DNA from: an uncultured Pelagibacteraceae bacterium
GTDB taxonomy: Bacteria > Pseudomonadota > Alphaproteobacteria > Pelagibacterales > Pelagibacteraceae
Length of the DNA stretch: 64,000 bases
Assembly: GCA_902524345.1 (NCBI GenBank)
Contig: CABZCX010000006.1
Location: 1-64,000, forward strand
Direction of reading: 5' to 3'
The notes under the pieces are model-generated. The model worked only from the letters and a program-made list of their open reading frames with translations. It was not told where the DNA came from and searched no databases. This document shows, piece by piece, positions 27,211-36,931 of this stretch (position 1 is its first letter; every line of letters starts with the position of its first letter). Both the position numbers and the translations under genes were made by a program.

Positions 27211-28238
27211 TAAATAGCTTCCTCCAATTTTTTAGACATTTCAGCTATATTGTCTGGTGGCCAATTTGGAATTTCCATGCCCAAATATAATGACATTCCA
27301 GTTAAAACTTCTTTAATTTCATTCAAAGATTTCCTACCAAAATTAGGTGTTCTTAACATCTCTCCTTCTGATTTTTGAACAAGGTCACCAATATAAATTA
27401 TATTATCATTTTTTAAACAATTCATTGATCTCACTGATAATTCAAGTTCATCTACTTTTCTTAACAAGTTTTTATTAAATTCTGGTTCTGTAGAAACCTC
27501 TTTGACAGGAGCTTCAACAGGTTCATCAAAATTAACAAACATTTTAAGTTGGTCTTGGAAAATTCTTGCTGAATAAGCAACTGCATCTTCAGCAGAAATC
27601 GAACCATTCGTTTCAACTTCCATTGTCAACTTATCATAGTCCAAAGCCTTTCCCTCTCTCGCTGTGCTAACAGAGTATGAGACTTTTTTAACAGGGCTAT
27701 ATAATGAGTCAATCGCGATGAGCCCTAATGGTGGCTCCTCTGGTTTATTGAGTTCAGCAGGAACATATCCTTTTCCAGTATTAACATTCATTTCCATATG
27801 AAAATTTGTATTCTCATCGAGATTACATATTACTAAGTCAGGATTTAAAATTTCTACATCTGCAACAGGTGATATATCAGAAGCTTTAATTTCCCCTGGT
27901 CCTTTTGCATCTAGTATTAATTTCTTTGTGCCTTCAGCATTACATTTTAGAGCTAATGATTTTACATTCAAAACTATATCAGTAACATCCTCTCTAACAC
28001 CTTTTATAGATGTAAATTCATGTAAAACACCATCTATTTGTATAGATGTAACCGCAGCACCTCTAATTGAAGATAATAATATTCTTCTTAATGAATTTCC
28101 TAAAGTTAAACCGTAACCTTTTTCTAGCGGCTCAGCAATTATCTTAGCATGTGTAAGGTCTTCACTCAATTTTACGTCAAGTTTTGATGGTTTAATTAAT
28201 GATTTCCAATTTTTTATGTTTACGTTCTCTGTCTCCAT
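27210..28238 (-). CDS. rpoA: RNA polymerase alpha subunit
   Basis: Alpha (342 residues) dimerises to nucleate RNA polymerase. The N-terminal domain has [22 protein letters not shown] and the assembly motif [11 protein letters not shown]. The C-terminal domain (about 255-325) has the helix-hairpin-helix stretch [18 protein letters not shown], which contacts UP elements and activators. It starts inside the rpsK stop (TAATG). Length is normal and no substitutions are obvious. Confidence 0.98.
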   Translation of the reverse strand: METENVNIKNWKSLIKPSKLDVKLSEDLTHAKIIAEPLEKGYGLTLGNSLRRILLSSIRGAAVTSIQIDGVLHEFTSIKGVREDVTDIVLNVKSLALKCNAEGTKKLILDAKGPGEIKASDISPVADVEILNPDLVICNLDENTNFHMEMNVNTGKGYVPAELNKPEEPPLGLIAIDSLYSPVKKVSYSVSTAREGKALDYDKLTMEVETNGSISAEDAVAYSARIFQDQLKMFVNFDEPVEAPVKEVSTEPEFNKNLLRKVDELELSVRSMNCLKNDNIIYIGDLVQKSEGEMLRTPNFGRKSLNEIKEVLTGMSLYLGMEIPNWPPDNIAEMSKKLEEAI

Positions 28239-28687
28239 TAAACTCTCCTTTTTTTTGGTGGCCTAGTTCCGTTATGAGGCATGGGTGTTGTGTCTTTGAT
28301 TGATAAAATTTTAAAACCTTTAGCTTGTAAAGCCCTTAATGCAGTCTCTCGGCCTGAACCTGGACCCTTTATTTCGACATTCAATGTTTTCATTCCATAC
28401 TCAAGCGCTTTAGACGCTGCAGCATCAGCTGCTACTTGAGCTGCATATGGTGTTGATTTTCTTGAACCCTTAAAGCCTTTTTGTCCAGCCGAAGCCCATG
28501 ATATAACATTCCCGTTTGTATCTGCGATAGAAATTATTGTGTTATTAAAGGTTGATTGCACGTAAGCGATACCATTAAGAATATTTTTTTTTGTTTTTTT
28601 CTTTTTTGAATAAGAACTTTTTAAAACTTTTTTTTCTAATTTAACATTATCTTTTTTATTATTGTCAGTTTTATCTGTGTTAGCCAT
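28238..28687 (-). CDS. rpsK: 30S ribosomal protein S11
   Basis: S11 here has 149 residues against about 129 in most bacteria. The core ([22 protein letters not shown] to [10 protein letters not shown]) is intact. The excess is a Lys/Asp/Asn-rich N-terminal extension of roughly 20 residues ahead of the usual basic segment. No later Met is available, so the extension is probably real. Gap to rpsM is two bases. Confidence 0.97.
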   Translation of the reverse strand: MANTDKTDNNKKDNVKLEKKVLKSSYSKKKKTKKNILNGIAYVQSTFNNTIISIADTNGNVISWASAGQKGFKGSRKSTPYAAQVAADAAASKALEYGMKTLNVEIKGPGSGRETALRALQAKGFKILSIKDTTPMPHNGTRPPKKRRV

Positions 28688-28689
28688 AA

Positions 28690-29073
28690 TTATTTCTTAA
28701 GTGGAGTTAATTTTTTTCCAGCAATTGCAATAGCTTTACCTTTTCTAGTTCTAGCATTACATCTTGTTCTTTGACCTCTAACAGGTAATTTTTTTCTGTG
28801 TCTTGATCCTCTATAGCAAGCCAAATCGATTAATCTCTTTATATTTAATGAATAATCTCTCCTAAGATCACCTTCAACTTTAAAATTTTGATCAATATAT
28901 TCTCTTATTTTTAATATTTCATCGTCGGTAAGTTGATTAACTCTTTTTTCCCTTGGTAAGTTTAATGCATTACAAATTTGTTTAGAAAATTTATCACCAA
29001 TGCCATAAATATAAGTAAGTCCAATATGAACTAACTTATTTTGAGGAATGTTGATACCTGCTATACGAGCCAT
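28690..29073 (-). CDS. rpsM: 30S ribosomal protein S13
   Basis: The 127-residue S13 has the N-terminal [12 protein letters not shown], helix-two-turn-helix [14 protein letters not shown], and the C-terminal [25 protein letters not shown] that lies at the subunit interface and tRNA P site. It is the first gene of rpsM-rpsK-rpoA-rplQ. A good minus-strand promoter lies 23-50 bases upstream in the spacer to adk. No rpmJ (L36) gene is present before it. Confidence 0.97.
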   Translation of the reverse strand: MARIAGINIPQNKLVHIGLTYIYGIGDKFSKQICNALNLPREKRVNQLTDDEILKIREYIDQNFKVEGDLRRDYSLNIKRLIDLACYRGSRHRKKLPVRGQRTRCNARTRKGKAIAIAGKKLTPLKK

Positions 29074-29095
29074 AATTTAGTGATAATTTGTAGCC

Positions 29096-29123
29096 TTTAT
29101 ATAAGAAGTTTTTTCAAAGTCAA
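29096..29123 (-). promoter_or_regulatory. Promoter for the alpha operon (rpsM-rpsK-rpoA-rplQ)
   Basis: On the minus strand TTGACT (29123-29118) and TATAAA (29101-29096) are spaced by exactly 16 bases; each matches the sigma-70 consensus at five of six positions. The predicted start of transcription near 29089 leaves about 16 bases before the rpsM ATG. It lies in the 54-base gap after adk, the only sizeable spacer inside the spc-alpha region, so it can supply RNA polymerase alpha independently of upstream transcription. Confidence 0.6.
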
Positions 29124-29127
29124 CGAC

Positions 29128-29691
29128 TTAAACATTGATAAAATCATCGATTTTGTTGGTAATTTGATCAATTTTTAAAGAACCATCAATCTCATGAAAA
29201 TTAATATTTTTTGAGTAAAAATCTAAAACTGGTTTAGTTGTCTTCATGTATGTATCGTACCTTTTAACAATAGTATCTAAATCATCATCAGATCTTTTTT
29301 CCTCAATTTTTCTTTTTTCAATTCTTTCAATGATAATATTTTTATTAACATTTAAAAAAAATATTAAGTCAATTTTTTGATCTGACTTTTCTAATAACAA
29401 ATTTAAGTTTGTAGCTTGACTTAATGATCTTGGATATCCATCAAAAATAAGCCGATTTTTCTTTAAAGGATCAAAAATGATATTGCTAATAAGGTTATTA
29501 ACGATTTCATCACTCACAAATTTTCCATCATTCATATCATTTATTATCTTTTTGCCGATATCAGTATCCTTTTTAATTTCATCTCTCAAAATATCACCCG
29601 TGGATATTTGAAAACCATTAATTTTTTTTACTAAGTATTTTGCTTGGGTGCCTTTTCCAGCTCCTGGTGGACCAAATAAAATAATATTCAC
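29128..29691 (-). CDS. adk: Adenylate kinase
   Basis: The 187-residue nucleoside-monophosphate kinase interconverts ATP+AMP and 2 ADP. P-loop NIILFGPPGAGKGTQ and STGDILRDEI are N-terminal, and LIFDGYPRSLSQA follows. The LID is the short form (IEKRKIEEKRSDDDL) without zinc cysteines, as in other alphaproteobacteria. Translation starts at GTG immediately after the secY TAA, with no gap. The secY-adk-rpsM order is usual. Confidence 0.96.
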   Translation of the reverse strand: MNIILFGPPGAGKGTQAKYLVKKINGFQISTGDILRDEIKKDTDIGKKIINDMNDGKFVSDEIVNNLISNIIFDPLKKNRLIFDGYPRSLSQATNLNLLLEKSDQKIDLIFFLNVNKNIIIERIEKRKIEEKRSDDDLDTIVKRYDTYMKTTKPVLDFYSKNINFHEIDGSLKIDQITNKIDDFINV

Positions 29692-30972
29692 TTATCTACC
29701 AAATTTAGTCTTTTTGATTAATTGTTCATACTGTGAACTCATTAATCTTGTTTGAATTTGAGTTACCGTATCTATTGCTACTACAACTACAATTAAGATA
29801 GAAGTACCGCCTAAATAAAATGGAATAGGATATTTTGCAATTAAAAATTCTGGCATTAAACAAACTAAAGTCAAATATAAAGCACCAATAGTTGTCAGCT
29901 TCGTAAGAATATTATCAATATAAATCGCAGTGCTTTCACCTGGTCTAATCCCTGGAATAAAACCTCCATATTTTCTCAAATTATCTGCTGTTTCATTAGG
30001 ATTAAATGTAATTGAGGTATAGAAAAACGTGAAAAATATTATTCCTGAAGCGTATAACAACATATAAAGAGGTTGTCCTTGAGTGAAATATGAACTTAAG
30101 TTTAAAAACGTATCATTCTCAGAAAAATTAAAATTTGAAAAAGTTACAGGTAGTAACAGTAAAGCTGAAGCAAAAATTGCTGGGATAACACCAGCTTGAT
30201 TTATCTTTAAAGGCAGATGAGAAGACTCTCCACCGTACATTTTATTACCCATTTGTCTTTTTGGATAATTAATAAGTATTTTTCTTAAAGCTCTCTCCAT
30301 AAAAACAATAAAAAGAATTGTTAAAATAAGAAGTATAAAAATTGCTAAAATCATGACTGTTGAAATAGCACCTGTTCTGCCAAGTTCAAATGTTGTTACT
30401 AATGCCCTTGGAATTTCTGCAACAATACCAGCAAAAATTATTAACGAGATTCCATTTCCAATACCTCTCTGTGTAATTTGTTCTCCTAACCACATTAAGA
30501 AGATTGTACCTGCAACTATTGTAGTAACAGTTGATATCTTAAAAAAAACACCTGGATTTATAACTAAATCTGCCGACGACTCCAAACCAACAGATAGACC
30601 ATAACCTTGAATTGTTGCAAGTAATACTGTTCCATATCGAGTGATTTGTGTAATTTTTGATCTTCCAGTTTCTCCTTGGGCCTTCAGATTTTTAAAATAT
30701 TCTGAAACACCTGTTAATAATTGAACAATGATTGATGATGATATGTACGGCATGATTCCCAACGCAAATATTGCCATTCTACTTACTGCTCCGCCAGCAA
30801 AAACGTTGAACATTCCCAATAAACCTTTTTGATTACCTTCCATTAAAATTTTTAATTGTTCGGGATCTATACCTGGCAAGGGAACAAATGTTCCGAATCT
30901 ATAAACCGAAAGTAATGCTAATGTGAAAAATATCCTATTTCTTAAATCAGTACTTGAAGATGCTGCACTCAT
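29692..30972 (-). CDS. secY: Protein translocase subunit SecY
   Basis: The 426-residue channel protein of the Sec translocon has ten hydrophobic helices. Typical segments are FTLALLSVYRFGTFVPLPGID at the N-terminus, the plug-region GGAVSRMAIFALGIMPYISSSIIVQLL, and the FIPGIRPGESTAIYI cytoplasmic loop that contacts SecA and ribosomes. It is the last but one gene of the spc operon and follows rplO by eight bases. SecE, its partner, is encoded at 53.7 kb in the window. Confidence 0.98.
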   Translation of the reverse strand: MSAASSSTDLRNRIFFTLALLSVYRFGTFVPLPGIDPEQLKILMEGNQKGLLGMFNVFAGGAVSRMAIFALGIMPYISSSIIVQLLTGVSEYFKNLKAQGETGRSKITQITRYGTVLLATIQGYGLSVGLESSADLVINPGVFFKISTVTTIVAGTIFLMWLGEQITQRGIGNGISLIIFAGIVAEIPRALVTTFELGRTGAISTVMILAIFILLILTILFIVFMERALRKILINYPKRQMGNKMYGGESSHLPLKINQAGVIPAIFASALLLLPVTFSNFNFSENDTFLNLSSYFTQGQPLYMLLYASGIIFFTFFYTSITFNPNETADNLRKYGGFIPGIRPGESTAIYIDNILTKLTTIGALYLTLVCLMPEFLIAKYPIPFYLGGTSILIVVVVAIDTVTQIQTRLMSSQYEQLIKKTKFGR

Positions 30973-30980
30973 TGATACTA

Positions 30981-31436
30981 TTATTTTTTAATTTGAATAG
31001 ATCCACCGATCTTCTCAAGCTTATTAACCGCTGATTTAGATGCTAAATCTGCCTCAATGTTTATTTTATCTTTTATTTCCCCTGATCCTAAAATTTTTAA
31101 TTTAGATGATCTTTTGTTAATTAATTTTAATTTTTTTAATAGGTTTGCATTTAAAATTTCAGAAGTTTTAACACTTTTTTTATCAATAAAAGATTGAATC
31201 TTATTCAAATTCAAAACAGCAATATTCTTTTTTTCAATAGGGTTGAATCCTCTTTTTGGTAATCTTCTGTACAATGGCATCTGACCACCCTCAAAACTTT
31301 TTATTGATACACCTGATCTTGATTTTTGACCTTTTACACCTCTACCTGAAGTTTTTCCCTTACCAGAACCAATCCCTCTACCTACTCTGATTTTTTTTTT
31401 ATTGATTTTTGATCTGTTGTTTAAACTAATCATCAT
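30981..31436 (-). CDS. rplO: 50S ribosomal protein L15
   Basis: L15 (151 residues) has the Gly-rich N-terminus RVGRGIGSGKGKTSGRGVKGQKSRSG and GGQMPLYRRLPKRGFNP. The start overlaps the rpsE stop as ATGATG, and either ATG could be used. It lies directly next to rpsE; in most bacteria rpmD (L30) sits between these two genes, and here it does not. Confidence 0.96.
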   Translation of the reverse strand: MMISLNNRSKINKKKIRVGRGIGSGKGKTSGRGVKGQKSRSGVSIKSFEGGQMPLYRRLPKRGFNPIEKKNIAVLNLNKIQSFIDKKSVKTSEILNANLLKKLKLINKRSSKLKILGSGEIKDKINIEADLASKSAVNKLEKIGGSIQIKK

Positions 31437-31948
31437 CCTCTTTTCTCAATAATTTCTGAAATTTTTTTATTTCTAATATTTGAAATTTGCTTTGGAGAAT
31501 TTTGTTTTAACAAGGCTTTCATTGTTGCTCTTATTACATTGTGCGCATTGGAAGTTCCCATTGATTTTGCTACTATGTCTTTGACTCCTAAAACTTCACA
31601 AACAGCTCTCACTGGTCCACCTGCAATTATACCTGTACCTTTGGAAGCTGCTCTTAGAACTATTCTACCAGACCCATCCTTAGCTCTAACATCGTGATGA
31701 ATAGTTCTTCCCTCTCTTAAAGGTATATGGACTAATTTTCGTCTTGCCATTTCGTTCGCTTTTTTAATTGCATCTGGAACTTGCTTAGCTTTTGCGTGAG
31801 CTATACCAATCTTACCTGATTGATTTCCAACAACCACCAAAGCTGAAAAACCAAATCTTCGTCCACCTTTAACTACCTTAGTTATTCTATTAATGTGAAC
31901 AAGTTTTTCTAAAATATTATCCGATTTTTTTTCTTTTATATTATCCAT
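31433..31948 (-). CDS. rpsE: 30S ribosomal protein S5
   Basis: S5 (171 residues) contains LVHINRITKVVKGGRRFGFSALVVVGN, the dsRBD-like domain near residue 20, and GIIAGGPVRAVCEVLGVKDIVAKSMGTSN in the C-terminal domain. Length is usual. It overlaps rplO downstream by four bases and follows rplR after two bases. Confidence 0.97.
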   Translation of the reverse strand: MDNIKEKKSDNILEKLVHINRITKVVKGGRRFGFSALVVVGNQSGKIGIAHAKAKQVPDAIKKANEMARRKLVHIPLREGRTIHHDVRAKDGSGRIVLRAASKGTGIIAGGPVRAVCEVLGVKDIVAKSMGTSNAHNVIRATMKALLKQNSPKQISNIRNKKISEIIEKRG

Positions 31949-31950
31949 TG

Positions 31951-32307
31951 TTAGAACTCCATTCCATTTTTACGTAAAGTTTCTGCAAAAATCTTCACCC
32001 TACCGTGATATTTATACAGACCTCTATCAAAATAAATCTTTGAAATTTTCTTCTCTAAAGCTTTTTTGGCTAATTTTTCTGCTACTATTTTAGATAACTC
32101 TGTTTTTGTAATTTTTGTTTCTGATTTAAAATCTTTTTCAATAGATGAAGCAGATAAAAGAGTTATATTTTTATTATCATCAATTATTTGCGCTGAAATA
32201 TTTTTTGAGGATCTTGATATACTTAATCTAAATCTTTCTTTATTTGCGACTGATTTTACTTTTTTCCCTACTCTAAATTTTCTTCTCTTATTTGCTGTAA
32301 GTTTCAT
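31951..32307 (-). CDS. rplR: 50S ribosomal protein L18
   Basis: The 118-residue 5S rRNA-binding L18 has [20 protein letters not shown] and, at the end, [28 protein letters not shown], the invariant C-terminal part. The first 20 residues are strongly basic. It shares one base with the stop of rplF upstream. Confidence 0.96.
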   Translation of the reverse strand: MKLTANKRRKFRVGKKVKSVANKERFRLSISRSSKNISAQIIDDNKNITLLSASSIEKDFKSETKITKTELSKIVAEKLAKKALEKKISKIYFDRGLYKYHGRVKIFAETLRKNGMEF

Positions 32308-32846
32308 TATTTCTTTTTACCCTCTTTTTTAAGAACATATTGACCTTTTTCCCTAACACCTTTTCCCTTGTATGGCTCAGTTTTTCTTAATGTTCTAAGT
32401 TTTGATGCTACCGAACCTACTTGTTGTTTGTTCGCACCTGTTATTTTTAAAGTTGTTTGTTTTTCAACAGATATCTTTATACCCTCAGGTATATCGAAAT
32501 TAATATCATGGCTATATCCAAGTTGTAAATTTAATTGATTGCCTTTTAATGCTGCTCTATAACCAACCCCTACTAATTCTAAAACTTTTTCATATCCTTT
32601 GCTTGATCCAATTACTGCATTATTAATTAAACTTCTATTCATACCCCATAGCCTTTTTGTATTTTGATCTACCTTTTTTGGTTTGATTGATATTTCTTTG
32701 CCGTCTTTAATATTTAAAGAAAAAATATCTAAATCAATATTAAGAGCAGATTTGCCTAATGGCCCCTCGATATTCAATATACTCCCGGCCAAAGCCACTT
32801 TAACTTTATCAGGAATTAAAATATTTATTTTACCAATCTTAGACAT
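32307..32846 (-). CDS. rplF: 50S ribosomal protein L6
   Basis: The 179-residue L6 has two similar domains; the second contains [25 protein letters not shown] and the C-terminal [22 protein letters not shown] that binds 23S rRNA near the sarcin-ricin loop. The N-terminal start [16 protein letters not shown] is canonical. It overlaps rpsH by one base. Confidence 0.97.
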   Translation of the reverse strand: MSKIGKINILIPDKVKVALAGSILNIEGPLGKSALNIDLDIFSLNIKDGKEISIKPKKVDQNTKRLWGMNRSLINNAVIGSSKGYEKVLELVGVGYRAALKGNQLNLQLGYSHDINFDIPEGIKISVEKQTTLKITGANKQQVGSVASKLRTLRKTEPYKGKGVREKGQYVLKKEGKKK

Positions 32847-33241
32847 TAAAATACCTTACAAATTATTTCGCCACCAACACGTTGTTTTCTTGCATCAATA
32901 TCTGTCATCACACCCTTTGGTGTTGAAACTATAGCGATCCCTAGGCCATTATTAATTTTTGGCAAACTCTCAGCACTTGAAAAAATTCTTCTACCTGGCT
33001 TTGATACTCTCTCAAAAGCACTTATGACAGGATTACCTGAATGATATTTTAATTCCAAAGTAAGTGTAGATTTATTATTCTCAGAGTTCACTTTGAACTC
33101 CTTTATAAATCCCTCATTTTTCAAAATTCCAGCAATTTTAGTTTTAAAATTTGATGATGGCAACTCAACTTTTTTATGATTTCTAGATTGAGCATTTTTA
33201 ATTCTTGCTATCATATCTCCTATTGGGTCACTTAAGCTCAT
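32846..33241 (-). CDS. rpsH: 30S ribosomal protein S8
   Basis: S8 (131 residues) starts MSLSDPIGDMIARIKNAQSR and ends with the 16S-binding segment GLGIAIVSTPKGVMTDIDARKQRVGGEIICKVF. S8 is the translational repressor of the spc operon in E. coli, acting near rplE; no equivalent structure is obvious here. The gap to rpsN is ten bases. Confidence 0.97.
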   Translation of the reverse strand: MSLSDPIGDMIARIKNAQSRNHKKVELPSSNFKTKIAGILKNEGFIKEFKVNSENNKSTLTLELKYHSGNPVISAFERVSKPGRRIFSSAESLPKINNGLGIAIVSTPKGVMTDIDARKQRVGGEIICKVF

Positions 33242-33251
33242 ATATTCCTTT

Positions 33252-33557
33252 CTACCAGCTTGACTTTACCAGTCCTGGTATTTTTCCTTGTAATCCTAAT
33301 TGTCTTAATGCAATTCTAGATATCTTTAATTTTCTATAGACACCATGTGGTCTTCCTGTAATTTGACATCTATTCATTACTCGTATTTTTGACGAATTTC
33401 TTGGTAATTTTGATAATTTTTGTTGTGCTTTAAACCTTTCTTCTAATGAAAGTTTCTTATTCATAATAATTTTTTTTAATTTTTGTCTTTTCTTAAAATA
33501 TTTGTCCGATAATCTTATTCTTCGATTGTTTTTATTTACTGAACTAAGTTTAGCCAT
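33252..33557 (-). CDS. rpsN: 30S ribosomal protein S14 (zinc-free form)
   Basis: The 101-residue S14 is the long, zinc-independent type; only one Cys (RCQITGRPHGVYRKLKISR) is left where zinc forms have CxxC pairs. The C-terminal ALRQLGLQGKIPGLVKSSW is canonical. It follows rplE by one base. Confidence 0.97.
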   Translation of the reverse strand: MAKLSSVNKNNRRIRLSDKYFKKRQKLKKIIMNKKLSLEERFKAQQKLSKLPRNSSKIRVMNRCQITGRPHGVYRKLKISRIALRQLGLQGKIPGLVKSSW

Positions 33558-33558
33558 T

Positions 33559-34113
33559 TTAATTATCTCCTTTCTTAATAAATGGGAAATTTAATTTTTC
33601 TAGTAATACAAAACTATGTTCATTACTTTTTGATGAGATGACAATTATTATATCTAATCCTCTAACTTTATCTGCTCTATCAAAACTAACTTCTGGGAAT
33701 ATTATATGTTCTTTTATTCCAAAAGTATAATTTCCAAATTTATCAAAACCTTTAGATGATAGGCCTCTAAAATCTTTAATTCTTGGTAAAGCAATATTGA
33801 CTAACCTATCTAAAAACTCGTACATTTTATTTTTTCTAAGAGTTACCTTTAAACCAGCATTTGAACCTTTTCTTGTTTTAAAATTTGCAACTGATTTTTT
33901 AAATTTAGTAATTACCGGTTTTTGGCCAGTAATTTTTGCTAAATCTTCCTCACAAGATTTTAAGATTTTACTATCATTGCCATCTAAACCAAGACCCATA
34001 TTTATAACTATTTTTTCAATTTTAGGTCCCATGTATAAATTTTTAAAACCAAATTGAGATTTAAGTGATGGTTGTATTTCTTTATAATATAATTCTTTTA
34101 ACCTTGGTGTCAT
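33559..34113 (-). CDS. rplE: 50S ribosomal protein L5
   Basis: L5 (184 residues) binds 5S rRNA and contacts the P-site tRNA. It starts with PRLKELYYKEIQPSLKSQFG and contains KIVINMGLG, GQKPVITKFKKSVANFKTRKG and EHIIFPEVSFDRADKVRGLDI. The start shares one base with the rplX stop. Length is normal. Confidence 0.97.
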   Translation of the reverse strand: MTPRLKELYYKEIQPSLKSQFGFKNLYMGPKIEKIVINMGLGLDGNDSKILKSCEEDLAKITGQKPVITKFKKSVANFKTRKGSNAGLKVTLRKNKMYEFLDRLVNIALPRIKDFRGLSSKGFDKFGNYTFGIKEHIIFPEVSFDRADKVRGLDIIIVISSKSNEHSFVLLEKLNFPFIKKGDN

Positions 34114-34361
34114 TATTTTTTAGTTTCTTTCTTTTTATTTTTAATTTTTTCATCAATCATTTTTAGATTTGAAATATGGATAAAACTTTCCTTTGAAAAA
34201 ATTCCACCTTTCTTTTCTTTTGTTGTTTTGACATGTTTTTTAACCATATTAATATCTTTAATTTTTGCTCTATTGTTTGATCTATCTATTTCAATTACTT
34301 CACCCTCTTTATTTCTGTCTTTACCTGACAAAACTTTAACTTTAAGACCTTTTTTAATCAT
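34113..34361 (-). CDS. rplX: 50S ribosomal protein L24, short form
   Basis: L24 here has 82 residues against roughly 100-105 in most bacteria. The KOW motif ([19 protein letters not shown]) and the loop [15 protein letters not shown] are kept. The protein then ends in a Lys-rich tail where the usual C-terminal strand (R.GFR..DGKKVR..K) should be. The stop shares one base with the rplE ATG, so this is not a sequencing frameshift near the border unless both genes moved. L24 is one of the two assembly initiators of the 50S subunit. Confidence 0.93.
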   Translation of the reverse strand: MIKKGLKVKVLSGKDRNKEGEVIEIDRSNNRAKIKDINMVKKHVKTTKEKKGGIFSKESFIHISNLKMIDEKIKNKKKETKK

Positions 34362-34729
34362 TATAAAACCTCCGGAGCTAATGAGATTATTTTCATTTGC
34401 CCTCTATTTCTTAACTCTCTAGTTACTGGTCCGAAAATTCTTGTCCCAACTGGCTCACCCTTATCATCAACTAATACCGCAGCATTGTTATCAAATTTAA
34501 CTTTTGAACCATCATCTCTGTGTATTCCCTTTTTAACCCTTACCACAACAGCTTTGTGAACTGAGCCTTTTTTTACTTTACCTTTTGGTATCGCCTCTTT
34601 TACTGCAATTACAATTGTGTCACCGATACTTGCATACCTTCTTTTTGACCCACCTAGAACTTTTATACACTCAATTTTTTTTGCACCAGTATTATCTGCT
34701 ACAAGTAATTCAGTTTGAACTTGAATCAT
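34361..34729 (-). CDS. rplN: 50S ribosomal protein L14
   Basis: The 122-residue L14 starts [27 protein letters not shown] and ends in [23 protein letters not shown], both strongly conserved. It sits at the subunit interface and binds silencing factor RsfS in other bacteria. One-base overlaps join it to rpsQ upstream and rplX downstream. Confidence 0.97.
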   Translation of the reverse strand: MIQVQTELLVADNTGAKKIECIKVLGGSKRRYASIGDTIVIAVKEAIPKGKVKKGSVHKAVVVRVKKGIHRDDGSKVKFDNNAAVLVDDKGEPVGTRIFGPVTRELRNRGQMKIISLAPEVL

Positions 34730-34965
34730 TATTTTAAATTCTCCATTACTTGAAATTTTTTGTTTTTAGAGAATGGTTTACTCTCTATTATTGATACTTT
34801 ATCTCCATTTTTATATTTGTTATTTTCGTCATGAGCATTGTATTTTTTTTGCACTTTAATAACTTTTTTAAGCACTGGATGTGAATATTTTCTTTCTACC
34901 AAAACAGTTATAGTCTTATTTGGTTTGTCACTTACAACTATTCCTTTTAAAATTTTTTTAGGCAT
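34729..34965 (-). CDS. rpsQ: 30S ribosomal protein S17
   Basis: S17 (78 residues) has the OB-fold signature [30 protein letters not shown] and the loop [18 protein letters not shown]. Its ATG lies eight bases inside the end of rpmC, so the two are translationally coupled. Confidence 0.96.
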   Translation of the reverse strand: MPKKILKGIVVSDKPNKTITVLVERKYSHPVLKKVIKVQKKYNAHDENNKYKNGDKVSIIESKPFSKNKKFQVMENLK

Positions 34966-35149
34966 TTATTTTTCCCTTTAAAATTGTTTTTAATCTTGCA
35001 ATCGTTTTTTTTGTTTCACTAATTTTAGCAGGATTGGTTACTTGTGAATTTATTTTTTGAAATCTTAAATTAAATAAATCTTTTTTTAGTTTATCAATAT
35101 TTTTAAAAATTTGATCTTTTGTAAGTTTTTTTATTTCTTGTTTTTTCAT
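34958..35149 (-). CDS. rpmC: 50S ribosomal protein L29
   Basis: From the ATG at 35149 L29 has 63 residues ([15 protein letters not shown]...). An in-frame TTG nine bases upstream overlaps rplP and is less likely. The family core [31 protein letters not shown] is clear. L29 lies at the nascent-chain exit. It overlaps rpsQ by eight bases. Confidence 0.94.
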   Translation of the reverse strand: MKKQEIKKLTKDQIFKNIDKLKKDLFNLRFQKINSQVTNPAKISETKKTIARLKTILKGKINA

Positions 35150-35150
35150 T

Positions 35151-35561
35151 TTAAGCAAATCTTTTAATTGTTTTTGTTTTTATAGGCAGTTTAGCAGAGG
35201 CTTTATATAATGCTTCTTTAGCTATTTGCTCGGAAACACCATCAACTTCAAATAAAATTCTCCCTGGTTTAACTCTACATGCATAGAACTCTGGAGACCC
35301 TTTTCCTTTTCCCATCCTTACTTCAATTGGTTTTTTTGAAACTGGAATATTTGGGAAAATTCTTGTCCATACTCTACCTTGTCTTTTCATGTGACGTGTT
35401 AATGCTACTCTAGCTGCCTCTATTTGTTTTCCAGTAACTCTATCGGGGGATAATGCTTTTAATGCATACGCACCATAATTAATAAAATTAGCTCTAGATG
35501 CAGTGCCATGTATTCTGCCTTTATGAGCTTTTCTCCATTTTGTTCTTACTGGTTGCAACAT
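35151..35561 (-). CDS. rplP: 50S ribosomal protein L16
   Basis: L16 (136 residues) starts [19 protein letters not shown] and contains [35 protein letters not shown] plus [19 protein letters not shown]. It is needed for the A-site region of the 50S subunit. The Arg81 position used by the hydroxylase YcfD lies in the [17 protein letters not shown] stretch. It sits four bases after rpsC. Confidence 0.97.
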   Translation of the reverse strand: MLQPVRTKWRKAHKGRIHGTASRANFINYGAYALKALSPDRVTGKQIEAARVALTRHMKRQGRVWTRIFPNIPVSKKPIEVRMGKGKGSPEFYACRVKPGRILFEVDGVSEQIAKEALYKASAKLPIKTKTIKRFA

Positions 35562-35565
35562 TCTA

Positions 35566-36243
35566 TTATTTACCCTCCATATCTTTCACTTTATTTGTTT
35601 CCTGGCTAAACTCTTTAGCAAAAACTTCTCCTTTATATATCCAAACTTTAATACCAATAATTCCATATGTTGTAAGTGCCTCTGCCTCTGCATAGTCAAT
35701 ATCAGCTCTTAGAGTATGTGATGGAATGCTTCCATCTCTTAACCATTCTGTTCTTGCAATTTCATTTCCCCCTAATCTGCCACTCACAGAAACTTTAATA
35801 CCTTTTGCACCCAATCTTAAACAAGACTGCATGGCTCTCTTCATTGCTCTTCTATAAGAAATTCTTTTTACTAATTGCTGAGCTATATTCTCAGCTACAA
35901 GATACGCATTTGTCTCGGGTTTCTTAACTTCTTTAATATTTAAATTCACCTCATTAGTGGTAAGTTTTGATAAATTATTTTTAATCTTATCTATATCACT
36001 ACCTTTTTTACCAATAACAAATCCTGGTCTAGATGTATAAATAGTAACATAACATTTATTGGCAGTTCTTTCTATCATCACTTTAGAAACTCCTGAGTTA
36101 ATTACATTTTTTTTTATGTATTCTCTAATTTTGTAATCTTCAATTAAATAATTTCCAAAATCTTTTTTCTTAGCGTACCAAACAGAGTCCCATCCTCTGT
36201 TAACACCTAATCTAAAACCAACAGGATTAACTTTTTGACCCAT
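35566..36243 (-). CDS. rpsC: 30S ribosomal protein S3
   Basis: S3 (225 residues) has [25 protein letters not shown], the KH domain with [21 protein letters not shown], and the C-terminal [36 protein letters not shown]3 forms the mRNA entry tunnel and part of the ribosome helicase. Its ATG lies 17 bases inside the end of rplV. Confidence 0.97.
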   Translation of the reverse strand: MGQKVNPVGFRLGVNRGWDSVWYAKKKDFGNYLIEDYKIREYIKKNVINSGVSKVMIERTANKCYVTIYTSRPGFVIGKKGSDIDKIKNNLSKLTTNEVNLNIKEVKKPETNAYLVAENIAQQLVKRISYRRAMKRAMQSCLRLGAKGIKVSVSGRLGGNEIARTEWLRDGSIPSHTLRADIDYAEAEALTTYGIIGIKVWIYKGEVFAKEFSQETNKVKDMEGK

Positions 36244-36625
36244 GACTCTCCATTTTTTTAGTTTCTGATAAAATTATAGTTACACTCGAATAAGGTTTTA
36301 AGATTGGTGCAGCTCTACCCTTTGCTCTGGGTCTAAATCTTTTCATCGTAATTTTTTTTCCACAGTAAGCTTCTTTGACTACTAATTTGTCTATATCGTA
36401 TTGGAAGTTATTTTCTGCATTTGCGACAGCTGAACTAATTGTTTTTCTTATATCTTTAGTTATTCTTTTTTCAGAAAATTGCAGATCTCGAATTGCCACA
36501 TCAACTTTTTTTCCTACTATACTCCTTAAAATCGGGTTAAGTTTTCTCACGCTAGATCTAATGTTATTATTGATAGATTTAACAGTTTTAATCTTATCTT
36601 TATTCATTTTCTTTTTTTTACTCAT
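36227..36625 (-). CDS. rplV: 50S ribosomal protein L22
   Basis: L22 (132 residues) has [29 protein letters not shown] and the beta-hairpin end [26 protein letters not shown] that lines the peptide exit tunnel. An extra basic segment precedes the usual N-terminus (about 20 residues). The stop is 17 bases inside rpsC. Confidence 0.96.
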   Translation of the reverse strand: MSKKKKMNKDKIKTVKSINNNIRSSVRKLNPILRSIVGKKVDVAIRDLQFSEKRITKDIRKTISSAVANAENNFQYDIDKLVVKEAYCGKKITMKRFRPRAKGRAAPILKPYSSVTIILSETKKMESHGSKS

Positions 36626-36631
36626 AAATTT

Positions 36632-36931
36632 CTATTTTTTTGCCTCCGCTTCTGCCGGCTTTGCTTTTTTATCAGCTGGTGTGTGGCCAAAGAAAGTTCT
36701 TGTTGGTGCAAATTCACCTAATTTATGACCAACCATATCTTCAGAAACTGTGATAGGAATAAATTTCTTGCCATTATAAATTAAAAAGCTAACACCAACA
36801 AAATCAGGAATTATTGTAGATTTTCTTGACCAAGTTTTAATAGGAATTTTTTTAGGGTCGATTTTATATTTATCAACTTTTTTCATCAAGCTTTCTTCAA
36901 CAAAAGGTCCTTTCCATACTGCTCTAGCCAT
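36632..36931 (-). CDS. rpsS: 30S ribosomal protein S19
   Basis: S19 (99 residues) begins [23 protein letters not shown] and contains [29 protein letters not shown] and [22 protein letters not shown]. The last ten residues (Ala/Glu/Lys-rich) exceed the usual length slightly. It forms the S13-S19 pair in the 30S head. It overlaps rplB by one base. Confidence 0.97.
   Translation of the reverse strand: MARAVWKGPFVEESLMKKVDKYKIDPKKIPIKTWSRKSTIIPDFVGVSFLIYNGKKFIPITVSEDMVGHKLGEFAPTRTFFGHTPADKKAKPAEAEAKK

Noticed and set aside
36375-36728. 117-codon plus-strand frame over rplV/rpsS
   Set aside because: Hydrophobic Leu/Ile/Phe-rich frame typical of the complement of Lys-rich ribosomal protein genes.
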